A stretch of DNA of 64,000 bases from UBA7803 sp041395905 (GTDB lineage: Bacteria > Pseudomonadota > Gammaproteobacteria > Pseudomonadales > Azotimanducaceae), in contig JAWKZP010000015.1 of the NCBI GenBank assembly GCA_041395905.1, forward strand, positions 1 to 64,000, given 5' to 3'. Under the pieces are notes generated by a model, which saw only the letters and a list, made by a program, of their open reading frames with translations, made no database searches and was not told the DNA's origin. A program made the translations under genes and the position numbers. Positions within the stretch are counted from its first letter, which is position 1. Each line of letters opens with the position of its first letter. Of this stretch, positions 8,834-16,016 are shown piece by piece.

Positions 8834-9694
8834 GTGCAGCATCCCCATTATCCGGACATCGATCCGATCATCGTGTCGCTCGGCCCCCTGGCGATCCGCT
8901 GGTACGGGCTCGCCTACCTGGCGGCGTTCGCTACCTGCTGGTGGCTGGGTACCCGGCGCGCGGCGCGCCCGGGCAGCGGCTGGCGTCACGAAGAGGTGGC
9001 CGACCTGGTCTTCTACGGCGCGGTGGGCGCGGTGCTGGGCGGCCGTATCGGCTATGCGCTGTTCTACGGCATGGAGCAGCTGCTTCGTGATCCGCTGTAC
9101 CTGCTGCGCATCTGGGAAGGCGGCATGTCGTTTCATGGCGGCCTGCTGGGCTGCGTTGTGGGTCTTTGGTGGTTCGGCCGCTCCACGGGCCGCAGCTTTC
9201 TGCAGGTAGGCGACTTCGTCGCGCCGCTCGTGCCTCCGGGCCTCGGCTTCGGCAGGCTCGGCAACTTCGCCAACACCGAGCTCCCGGGGCGCGCGACCGA
9301 TTCGGTGTTCGGTCTCGTGTACCCCTGCTCCGCCGACTCGATCCGCGCCATCGACCCGCTTTGCACCGGCGCCTGGGAGTCGTTCGCGCGGCATCCCTCG
9401 CCCCTGTACCAGGCCTTCGCCGAGGGCGTGCTGCTGTTCTCGCTCGTGTGGCTGGTGTCTGCACGGCCGCGTCCGCTCGGGCTGGTGTCGGGCGTGTTCC
9501 TGGCCGGCTACGGCACGGTGCGTTTCTGCACCGAGTTCTTCCGCCTGCCGGACAGCCAGATCGGGTTCGTCGCGTTCCACTGGCTCACCATGGGCCAGCT
9601 GCTCTCGCTCCCCATGGTGATCGTTGGTATTCTGCTGATCTTCCTGGCCCTGAAGCATGCGTCGCCCCGCGAGCGCGTCGGGCCCCGATCATGA
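8834..9694 (+). CDS. lgt: Prolipoprotein diacylglyceryl transferase
   Basis: Inner-membrane enzyme that transfers diacylglycerol from phosphatidylglycerol to the lipobox cysteine of prolipoproteins, the first step of lipoprotein maturation. The 286-residue product has the Lgt signature GRLGNFANTELPGR, the conserved GGMSFHGGLLG segment, the HPSPLYQAFAEG block and several hydrophobic helices. It starts at GTG 8834 behind a good ribosome site (AGAGGAAA). The stop overlaps an ATG that opens a chain of short ORFs leading into thyA. Several predicted lipoproteins in this window would be its substrates. Confidence 0.95.
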   Translation: MQHPHYPDIDPIIVSLGPLAIRWYGLAYLAAFATCWWLGTRRAARPGSGWRHEEVADLVFYGAVGAVLGGRIGYALFYGMEQLLRDPLYLLRIWEGGMSFHGGLLGCVVGLWWFGRSTGRSFLQVGDFVAPLVPPGLGFGRLGNFANTELPGRATDSVFGLVYPCSADSIRAIDPLCTGAWESFARHPSPLYQAFAEGVLLFSLVWLVSARPRPLGLVSGVFLAGYGTVRFCTEFFRLPDSQIGFVAFHWLTMGQLLSLPMVIVGILLIFLALKHASPRERVGPRS

Positions 9695-9711
9695 AACGGC
9701 TCGGACCATGA
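9691..9711 (+). CDS. Six-codon mini-ORF 1 between lgt and thyA
   Basis: Encodes MKRLGP. Its ATG overlaps the lgt stop (ATGA) and its own TGA overlaps the next ATG. It is almost the same as mini-ORF 2, offset by 17 bp. It may serve only to pass ribosomes from lgt towards thyA, or be a by-product of a short tandem duplication of the thyA start. There is no direct evidence of translation. Confidence 0.35.
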   Translation: MKRLGP

Positions 9712-9728
9712 AACAGCGCGGACTATGA
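9708..9728 (+). CDS. Six-codon mini-ORF 2 between lgt and thyA
   Basis: Encodes MKQRGL. It starts inside the stop of mini-ORF 1 and its TGA overlaps the ATG of thyA, so the four frames lgt, mini-1, mini-2 and thyA are linked by three ATGA overlaps. A coupling role is inferred, not shown. Confidence 0.35.
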   Translation: MKQRGL

Positions 9729-10519
9729 AACAGTACCTCGACCTGATGCGGCAGGTTCGTGAGCATGGCGTCTACCGGGGCGATCGCACCGGTACCGGCA
9801 CCTACAGCATATTCGGCTATCAGATGCGCTTCCCGCTGCAGCAGGGGTTTCCGCTGGTCACGACGAAGAAGATGTTCGTGCGCGGCATCATCCACGAGCT
9901 GCTGTGGTTTCTGCAGGGCAGCACCAACATCCGTTACCTGCTCGACCACGACGTGCACATCTGGGACGAGTGGGCGGACGAGAACGGCGAGCTGGGGCCG
10001 GTGTACGGCTCGCAGTGGCGATCCTGGCCCGCGGCGGACGGCAGCACGATAGACCAGATCAGCCGGGTGGTGGCAGATCTGCGCACCAATCCGTACAGCC
10101 GCAGGCACATCGTCAGTGCCTGGAACGTGGCGGAGGTGGACCGGATGGCGCTGCCACCGTGCCACACTCTGTTTCAGTTCTATGTGGCCGAGGGGCGGCT
10201 GTCCTGTCAGCTCTATCAGCGCAGTGCCGACATTTTCCTCGGCGTGCCGTTCAACATCGCCTCCTACGCGCTGCTGACCATGATGATCGCGCAGGTGTGT
10301 GATCTGGAGCCGGGGGATTTCGTGCACACCCTCGGCGACGCGCATCTGTACGCGAACCACCTCGAGCAGGCGGACGAGCAGCTCACGCGCATGCCGCTGC
10401 CGTTGCCGACCATGCGTTTGAACCCGCAGGTTCGGGACATCTTCGCGTTCACCATCGATGACTTCACGCTCGAGAACTACCGCTGTCACGGCGCTCTCAA
10501 AGCCCCCATCGCGGTCTAG
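9725..10519 (+). CDS. thyA: Thymidylate synthase
   Basis: Converts dUMP and 5,10-methylene-tetrahydrofolate to dTMP and dihydrofolate in the cytoplasm. The 264-residue length equals that of E. coli ThyA. The nucleophile is C146 in PPCHTLFQFYV; other motifs include RGIIHELLWFL, YQRSADIFLGVPFNIASYALL and HLGDAHLYANH (here HTLGDAHLYANH). The in-frame start is ATG 9725, overlapping the stop of a short upstream ORF. folA follows after 6 bp, so the dihydrofolate made here is recycled by the next gene product. Confidence 0.97.
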   Translation: MKQYLDLMRQVREHGVYRGDRTGTGTYSIFGYQMRFPLQQGFPLVTTKKMFVRGIIHELLWFLQGSTNIRYLLDHDVHIWDEWADENGELGPVYGSQWRSWPAADGSTIDQISRVVADLRTNPYSRRHIVSAWNVAEVDRMALPPCHTLFQFYVAEGRLSCQLYQRSADIFLGVPFNIASYALLTMMIAQVCDLEPGDFVHTLGDAHLYANHLEQADEQLTRMPLPLPTMRLNPQVRDIFAFTIDDFTLENYRCHGALKAPIAV

Positions 10520-10525
10520 GGCGGC

Positions 10526-11044
10526 GTGCACGTTTCGCTGATCTGGGCCATGTCGCGCAACCGCGTGATCGGGCGCGACAACGACCTGCCCTGGCATCTG
10601 CCGAAAGACATGCGGTTCTTCATGGTCACCACCCGAGGGCACCCGGTGATCATGGGCCGCAGAACCTTCGAATCCATGAGCGGACCGCTGCCGGGCCGCA
10701 CCAACATCGTGGTCACGCGCAATACCCGCTACCACCCCGAAGGGGTGCTCGTGGCGGCTGATCTCGACGCCGCCATCGCTCTGGCCGAGGCTCAGTGCGC
10801 CGCGGACGGAATCGACGAGTTCTTCATAGCCGGGGGCGCGGAGCTGTACCGGGCGGGCCTCGAGCGGGCGACGCGACTGTACGTCACCGAGGTGGATGCG
10901 GACGTCGCCGGCGACACCTTCTTCCCCGAGTTCGACCGCAGTGTGTGGGCCACGGTGCGCAGCGAGCAGCACCCGGCGGACGACCGCCACGCCTATCCGT
11001 TTCGGATCTCTGTGCTCGAGCGGCTCCCGGCTGCGTCGGCGTAG
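10526..11044 (+). CDS. folA: Dihydrofolate reductase
   Basis: NADPH-dependent reduction of dihydrofolate to tetrahydrofolate, restoring the cofactor oxidised by ThyA. The 172 residues begin at GTG 10526 (VHVSLIWAMSRNRVIG) and show the DHFR pattern: GRDNDLPWHLPKDMRFF (Met20-type loop), GHPVIMGRRTFESM, RTNIVVTRN and FFIAGGAELYRAGL. It is slightly longer than E. coli FolA (159 residues). Its last 52 bp overlap the 3' end of the convergent gene at 10993-11463. Confidence 0.95.
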   Translation: MHVSLIWAMSRNRVIGRDNDLPWHLPKDMRFFMVTTRGHPVIMGRRTFESMSGPLPGRTNIVVTRNTRYHPEGVLVAADLDAAIALAEAQCAADGIDEFFIAGGAELYRAGLERATRLYVTEVDADVAGDTFFPEFDRSVWATVRSEQHPADDRHAYPFRISVLERLPAASA

Positions 11045-11463
11045 CCCAGCCAGCTGCCGTCGCAGGGCAGGTCGCGCCAGCTGGCTCCCGGCATGCGCCG
11101 GTCGGCCGGCGCCGGCAGCAGCGCGCCGATGCGCGGCCCGCGGGTGTCCACCCGCAGCAGCCACGGGCTGAACGAAGTCTGCGTCTGCAGGCTGCGCACC
11201 TCGGCGCCCGCGCGCGTCAGATCGCAGCTGCCGCGCGTCAGGTCGTGCAGCAGACGCACCGCGTCGTCCGCCGCCACCACGGAGACCCGGAACAGGCGCT
11301 CGTTGCCGTGCCAGTCGAGCATCTCGAGCAGATAGTGGGTGCCGCAGCGCAGGCAGCGGACGATGCCGTCGGTCATGCCGAGCTGCTCGTCGATGACGAG
11401 CTCGGTGCTGAACGGCCAGCCGCCAGGCGTAAGGTGTTCGCAGATCGTGCCCGGCTGATTCAT
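10993..11463 (-). CDS. Hypothetical protein with CxxC motif
   Basis: A 156-residue protein that I do not recognise. It starts at ATG 11463 (MNQPGTICEHL) and contains VRCLRCGTHYLLEML, a zinc-ribbon-like CxxC, with further cysteines near the N-terminus and in LPCDGSW. There is no signal peptide or membrane segment. The region between the cysteines reads like a small mixed alpha/beta domain. The 3' end runs 52 bp into folA on the opposite strand. Steady codon bias and absence of an alternative gene in the folA-S9 gap support it as real; its function is unknown. Confidence 0.6.
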   Translation of the reverse strand: MNQPGTICEHLTPGGWPFSTELVIDEQLGMTDGIVRCLRCGTHYLLEMLDWHGNERLFRVSVVAADDAVRLLHDLTRGSCDLTRAGAEVRSLQTQTSFSPWLLRVDTRGPRIGALLPAPADRRMPGASWRDLPCDGSWLGYADAAGSRSSTEIRNG

Positions 11464-11523
11464 GCTGCCTGCCCTCATCGTGTCTGGGCGCGCCCGTGGT
11501 CGCTACCAGCATCTCACCGCTCG

Positions 11524-11556
11524 GGCACCAGCTTGGCACCAGCTTGGCACCAGCTT
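11524..11556. repeat. Three tandem copies of an 11-bp unit
   Basis: GGCACCAGCTT is repeated three times without interruption, just upstream of a candidate promoter for the S9 peptidase gene. The last copy ends next to the candidate -35 element. Confidence 0.85.
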
Positions 11557-11587
11557 GATTGTGGGCGCGCGCTTGCCTAGCTTAGGC
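11555..11587 (+). promoter_or_regulatory. Candidate promoter and inverted repeat for the S9 peptidase operon
   Basis: TTGATT (11555-11560) and TAGCTT (11578-11583) are separated by 17 bp. The -10 lies within an inverted repeat GCCTA-GCT-TAGGC (11575-11587), which could be an operator. The -10 match is weak (3 of 6), so this is tentative. The gene starts 28 bp downstream of the -10. Confidence 0.35.
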
Positions 11588-11611
11588 CGCCTTTCAACGG
11601 GGGAAAAGTGC

Positions 11612-13672
11612 ATGCGCGTCGCCGTGCCCATCGTCGCCGGCCTGCCGGCCATCCTGCTGGCGATCCCGCTGACGATGATCCTGATGGTTTCCGGCTGCGC
11701 CGGGCGGCCGGCCGCGGGTGCCGACGCTGAGAGCGCTGCGGTGGTCGAATCCCGGGCCCGGCAGCTCGGCAACCTGGTGCTGCACCAGGTGCCGGACCTG
11801 CCGGCGGCGCTGGTGGAAGGCGTGCAGCGCTATCGAAACGCGCGCAGTGCGCTGCTGATGGGCTGGCTCGACGACGGCGTGCTGGTGGCGACGCGCTTTG
11901 CCGAGACGCAACAACTGCATCGGGTGCGCACACCGCTCGCTGCCCGTGACCAGCTGACGTTTTTCGCCGAGCCGGTGGCGGAGGCGTTCGTGCCGCCCGA
12001 TCCCGGGATCGGCGGCTTCGTCTATCTGCGGGATACCGGGGGCTCCGAGTTCTATCAGATGTTCTGGTTCGACCTGGGGACCTCGAGCTCGCGCCAGCTC
12101 AGCGACGGCCGATCGCGCTACACCAACGTGGTCTGGTCGAACCGCTCCGACCGGTTCGCCTACGTGACCACCGAGCGCAATGGCCGCGATTGGGACATCC
12201 ACACCCAGACGCTGGCGGGACGGCGCGTGCCGGTGCTGGAAGCGGGCGGCACCGGCTGGGGCATCGAAGACTGGTCGCCCGACGACCAGCAGCTGCTGGT
12301 GAGCCGCTACGTCTCCATCAACGAGGTGTACCTGTACGAGCTGTCGCTGATCACCGGCGCGCTGACGCCGTTGCTCGATGCCGACATCAGGACCGGTATC
12401 GGTCAGGCGCGCTATGCCCGTGACCGTCGCGGCGTGTACTTCACCTCCGATCTCGGCGCCGAGTTTCGGCGCCTGCACTTTCTTGACCTGGACAGCGGCG
12501 CCATCGAAGTGCTCACCGCAGAGATCCCCTGGGACGTGGAGCTGTTCGACGTCTCGGCGGATGGAGAGTACCTCGCGTACTCCACCAACGAGGACGGGCT
12601 GTCGCGGTTGACGGTGGTACGCCTGCCTGACCGGCGGCAGCTGGCGCTGCCGCAGCTGCCGGCCGGGGTGCTGAGCGCGCTCAAGTTCAACGCCCGGGGA
12701 GATCGGGTGGCGCTCACCCTGGGCCGTCCGACCGCACCCGACGACGTATATAGCGTGGAGCTCGGCGGCCGTACGCTGACGCGCTGGACCCGCAGCGAGG
12801 TCGGTGGACTGAACACCGACGACATGGTGGAGCCGGAGCTGATCGAGTATCCCACCTTCGATCTGGACGGCGACCGGCGGCGGCGTATCCCCGCGTTCGT
12901 GTATCGCCCGGCGGGTCCCGGGCCGCACCCCGTGTATCTGAGCATCCACGGCGGGCCGGAAAGCCAGTATCGCCCGCGCTTTTCGGCTGCGCTGCAGTAC
13001 TACGTGCGCGAGCTGGGCATGGCGGTGGTGGTGCCCAACGTGCGCGGCTCGTCAGGTTACGGCAAGACCTATCTGAAGCTGGACGACGGCCGCCTGCGCG
13101 AGGATTCGGTGGCGGACATCGGCGCGCTGCTGGACTGGATCGAAGCGCAGCCCGACCTGGATCCACGGCGGGTGGTGGTCAGCGGCGGCTCCTACGGCGG
13201 CTACATGGTTCTGGCAGCGCTCGAGCGCTACCCGGATCGGCTGGCGGGTGGGATCGAGCGGTTCGGGATCAGCAACTTCGTGACCTTTCTGCACAACACC
13301 GAAGACTACCGTCGCGACCTGCGTCGTGCGGAGTACGGCGACGAGCGGGATCCGGAAATGCGTGCGTTTCTGGAACGCATATCGCCGCTCAACGGCGTGC
13401 ACCGAATCGCGCGGCCGCTGCTGATCTTCCAGGGCGCCAATGATCCACGGGTACCGGCCAGCGAGAGCGCGCAGATTTATGCGGCGCTTCGGGAGCGGGG
13501 CGTCCCCGTCTGGTACGTGCTCGCGAGGGACGAGGGCCACGGCTTTCGCAAGAAGACCAACAGCGACTACGCCGCGGCCGCCACCGCGCTGTTCCTGGAT
13601 GCGCTGGTGCTCGACGGCGCCAACGGCGTGTCGCTGCAGACTGCACCTGAGAATGCGGAGGCAAACCCATGA
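11612..13672 (+). CDS. S9 family prolyl-oligopeptidase-type lipoprotein
   Basis: A 686-residue serine peptidase of the S9 (acylaminoacyl/prolyl oligopeptidase) family. The N-terminus is a lipoprotein signal with lipobox VSGC (Cys about residue 29). An N-terminal beta-propeller region (WDLG, WSNRSDRF, WSPDDQQLL repeats) precedes the alpha/beta-hydrolase domain. The catalytic Ser is S527 in SGGSYGGYM, with Asp in NDPRVPASES and His in DEGHGFRKK. It starts at ATG 11612 behind GGGGGAAAAG. The open frame upstream of this ATG lacks coding character. Its stop overlaps the ATG of the NAD-kinase-like gene, suggesting an operon. Confidence 0.9.
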   Translation: MRVAVPIVAGLPAILLAIPLTMILMVSGCAGRPAAGADAESAAVVESRARQLGNLVLHQVPDLPAALVEGVQRYRNARSALLMGWLDDGVLVATRFAETQQLHRVRTPLAARDQLTFFAEPVAEAFVPPDPGIGGFVYLRDTGGSEFYQMFWFDLGTSSSRQLSDGRSRYTNVVWSNRSDRFAYVTTERNGRDWDIHTQTLAGRRVPVLEAGGTGWGIEDWSPDDQQLLVSRYVSINEVYLYELSLITGALTPLLDADIRTGIGQARYARDRRGVYFTSDLGAEFRRLHFLDLDSGAIEVLTAEIPWDVELFDVSADGEYLAYSTNEDGLSRLTVVRLPDRRQLALPQLPAGVLSALKFNARGDRVALTLGRPTAPDDVYSVELGGRTLTRWTRSEVGGLNTDDMVEPELIEYPTFDLDGDRRRRIPAFVYRPAGPGPHPVYLSIHGGPESQYRPRFSAALQYYVRELGMAVVVPNVRGSSGYGKTYLKLDDGRLREDSVADIGALLDWIEAQPDLDPRRVVVSGGSYGGYMVLAALERYPDRLAGGIERFGISNFVTFLHNTEDYRRDLRRAEYGDERDPEMRAFLERISPLNGVHRIARPLLIFQGANDPRVPASESAQIYAALRERGVPVWYVLARDEGHGFRKKTNSDYAAAATALFLDALVLDGANGVSLQTAPENAEANP

Positions 13673-14727
13673 CCACCACCATGCCCGCACCGGTCGCCTT
13701 GTGTGTCAATCCCATGTCCGGTCGGGACGTGCGTCGTCTGGCCGCGCGCGCGACCAACATGACCCACGAAGCGAAGCGTGACATCGTCGCGCGCGCCGCC
13801 GCCGGGGCCGACGCGCTCGGAGCCACCGACATCTTCGTGACGCGGGAACCGTTCCGCATCGCCTCGGCAGCCCTCGAGCACATGAACCTGAAAGCCCGCG
13901 TGCACGTGCTGGAGCCGAAAATCAGCAACACCGCGGCCGATACGGAGCTGGCGGTAGAAGCGTTTCTGGCGGCCGGCTGCCGCACGTTCATCTCGCTCGG
14001 CGGAGACGGCACCAACCGCGCCATCGTGCGCGCCCTGGGCGCGCGCGCCGCCGACGTGCACCTGATTCCCCTGTCCACCGGCACCAACAACGTCTTTCCG
14101 GTGCTGGCCGAGCCCACCATCGCGGGCATGGTCGCGGCCCTGCAGGCCAGCGGCAGGCTGACGGAGCCGGCGCTGGCGCGGCGCGCCAAGGTGCTGCATG
14201 TCGGTGGCGTCGGCCGCCATGGTCCGGTTCAGGATCTGGGCCTGATCGACGCGGTGCTGCTGCGCCGCGACCACGTCGGCAATCTGCTGCCGTTCGACGC
14301 GGGGCGGATCGAGCGGCTGCTGCTCACCCGCGCCGAGCCGGATGCCATCGGCATGTCGCCCATCGGTGGCCTGCTCGAGGTGGTGGACGAGCGCGATGAC
14401 GCCGGTCTGCTGGTGGAGCTCGGCGGCGCCCGTGACCAGGATCCGGATGCGCCCGTGCGCTTTCGCGCGCCGTTGTCACCCGGCTCGTTCCAGGAGGTCA
14501 GCGTGCGCTCGGTGACCCGCGTCGCTTTCGATGTCGCGGTGCCGTTCGCCGGCGAAGGCGTGCTCGCGCTGGACGGCGACCGCGACCACAAAGTGCCAGC
14601 CGGTCACGCCCTGCATGTGACCATTCGCCGCGACGGGCCCTGGGTGATCGACATCGGCGCCGCCATGCGCTGGGCGGTAGCGCGGGGTATCATTGCGCGT
14701 TCTCCCGGGAGTCGGACCACAGCATGA
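13669..14727 (+). CDS. AcoX-like NAD-kinase-family protein
   Basis: A 352-residue member of the ATP-NAD kinase/AcoX family. SLGGDGTNRAIVRALG (about residues 105-120) is the GGDGT nucleotide motif and LSTGTNNVFP the second conserved block; a LALDGDRDHKV segment near the C-terminus matches the NAD-kinase-fold end domain. AcoX relatives occur in acetoin operons but have no proven activity; a nucleotide-kinase role is possible. No acetoin genes are nearby. It is linked to both neighbours by 4-bp ATGA overlaps (S9 peptidase upstream, fabV downstream), so the three are probably translated together. Confidence 0.8.
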   Translation: MTTTMPAPVALCVNPMSGRDVRRLAARATNMTHEAKRDIVARAAAGADALGATDIFVTREPFRIASAALEHMNLKARVHVLEPKISNTAADTELAVEAFLAAGCRTFISLGGDGTNRAIVRALGARAADVHLIPLSTGTNNVFPVLAEPTIAGMVAALQASGRLTEPALARRAKVLHVGGVGRHGPVQDLGLIDAVLLRRDHVGNLLPFDAGRIERLLLTRAEPDAIGMSPIGGLLEVVDERDDAGLLVELGGARDQDPDAPVRFRAPLSPGSFQEVSVRSVTRVAFDVAVPFAGEGVLALDGDRDHKVPAGHALHVTIRRDGPWVIDIGAAMRWAVARGIIARSPGSRTTA

Positions 14728-15914
14728 TCGTCAAGCCCAGAATCCGAGGGTTCATCTGCACCACCGCCCATCCGGCGGGGTGCGCGGCCAACGTTGCTCA
14801 GCAGATCGAGTACGTGCGCGATCAGGGGCCGATCCCCAATCGCATCGGCAACGCGCTGGTGCTCGGCGCATCCGGTGGCTACGGGCTGGCCTCGCGCATC
14901 GTCGCCGCGTTCGGATGCGGGGCCGGTACCCTGGGTGTGTCGTTCGAGAAGCCGCCTGCGGACAACCGTACCGCGACGGCCGGCTGGTACAACAACATCG
15001 CCTTCGACGAGGCCGCCCGGGCTGCCGGCCTGTACGCCCGCAGCATCGATGGCGATGCGTTCTCGGACGCGCTGAAAGCGCAGGTGATCGACGCGATCAG
15101 GGCCGACCTGGGGCAGATCGATCTGCTGGTCTACAGCCTGGCGTCGCCGGTGCGTCAACATCCGCGTACCGGTGAGCTGCACCGTTCCGCCATCAAGCCG
15201 CTGGGGCGGGCACTGCACATCAAAACGCTCAACGTCGACCGGGGCGTGGTGCACGAGGTGGATCTTGAGCCGGCGACCGAGGAAGAAACCGCCAACACCG
15301 TGGCGGTGATGGGCGGTGAGGACTGGGAGTTCTGGATCGAGGCGCTCGAAGAAGCCGGGGTGCTGGCGCCCGGGTTCCGCACGCTGGCGTTCACCTACAT
15401 CGGCACCGAGCTCACCTGGCCGATCTACTGGGAAGGAACCCTCGGCAAGGCCAAGGAGGATCTGGATCGCGCCGCCGCGGCGATCCGCGAACGGCTGGGG
15501 GGGCTGCAGGGCGATGCGCGCGTGGCGGTACTCAAAGCCATCGTTTCCCAGGCCAGCTCGGCCATTCCCGTGGTCCCTCTCTACGCCTCGCTGCTGTTTC
15601 GGGTCATGAAAGATGCCGGCGTACATGAGGAGTGCATCGATCACATCCACCGCATGTTCGCCACCCAGCTCTGCGAGGGCTGCGAGATGCGGCTGGATGA
15701 CGTGGGCCGGATCCGCATGGACGACATCGAGCTGTCCGATGAGATCCAGGGTGAAGTACGCCGCCGCTGGCCCCTGGTCAGCACGGAGAACCTGGATTCG
15801 CTGGCCGATCTCGACGGCTTCCGGGCCGACTTTCTGAAGATCTTCGGTTTCGGCATCGACGGGGTGGACTACGAGGCTGATCAGGACCCGACGCTCGGGC
15901 GCGACGTCGGCTGA
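14724..15914 (+). CDS. fabV: trans-2-enoyl-CoA/ACP reductase FabV
   Basis: NADH-dependent reductase for the last step of each fatty-acid elongation cycle, an isozyme class typically refractory to triclosan. The 396-residue length fits the family. MIVKPRIRGFICTTAHPAGC is the characteristic N-terminus, GASGGYGLASRI binds the cofactor, and the catalytic Y-x8-K is Y235/K244 (in IYWEGTLGKAK), the same numbering as described FabV enzymes. It follows the AcoX-like gene with a 4-bp overlap. It may be the main enoyl reductase of this organism, but the rest of the genome is not visible. Confidence 0.95.
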   Translation: MIVKPRIRGFICTTAHPAGCAANVAQQIEYVRDQGPIPNRIGNALVLGASGGYGLASRIVAAFGCGAGTLGVSFEKPPADNRTATAGWYNNIAFDEAARAAGLYARSIDGDAFSDALKAQVIDAIRADLGQIDLLVYSLASPVRQHPRTGELHRSAIKPLGRALHIKTLNVDRGVVHEVDLEPATEEETANTVAVMGGEDWEFWIEALEEAGVLAPGFRTLAFTYIGTELTWPIYWEGTLGKAKEDLDRAAAAIRERLGGLQGDARVAVLKAIVSQASSAIPVVPLYASLLFRVMKDAGVHEECIDHIHRMFATQLCEGCEMRLDDVGRIRMDDIELSDEIQGEVRRRWPLVSTENLDSLADLDGFRADFLKIFGFGIDGVDYEADQDPTLGRDVG

Positions 15915-15923
15915 GGTCGGCCG

Positions 15924-15946
15924 GCGCCGGATTGCGCCGCCGGCGC
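15924..15946 (+). terminator. Hairpin downstream of fabV
   Basis: GCGCCGG and CCGGCGC form a 7-bp stem around a 9-base loop, 9 bp after the fabV stop. There is no T-tract, so it is a weak terminator candidate. The remaining 70 bp before the cyclase gene show nothing else I can name. Confidence 0.4.
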
Positions 15947-16016
15947 GCCTCCGCCTACGGCATGCAGCGACGATCACCGGCAGCCGGCCAGCGCGCTGCC
16001 GCCGATACTCTCCATC

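Larger units (their letters stand above)
9691..9733 (+). repeat. 17-bp imperfect tandem repeat carrying successive ATG codons
   Basis: ATGAAACRGC recurs at 9691 and 9708, and its first nine bases recur at 9725, each spaced 17 bp apart. The first two units are nearly identical over their full length; the third merges into the thyA coding sequence. Because 17 is not a multiple of three, each unit sits in a different frame. Confidence 0.8.

Noticed and set aside
11524..11556. Short direct repeats as a CRISPR array
   Set aside because: The units are 11 bp and directly adjacent with no spacers, and no cas genes are present.
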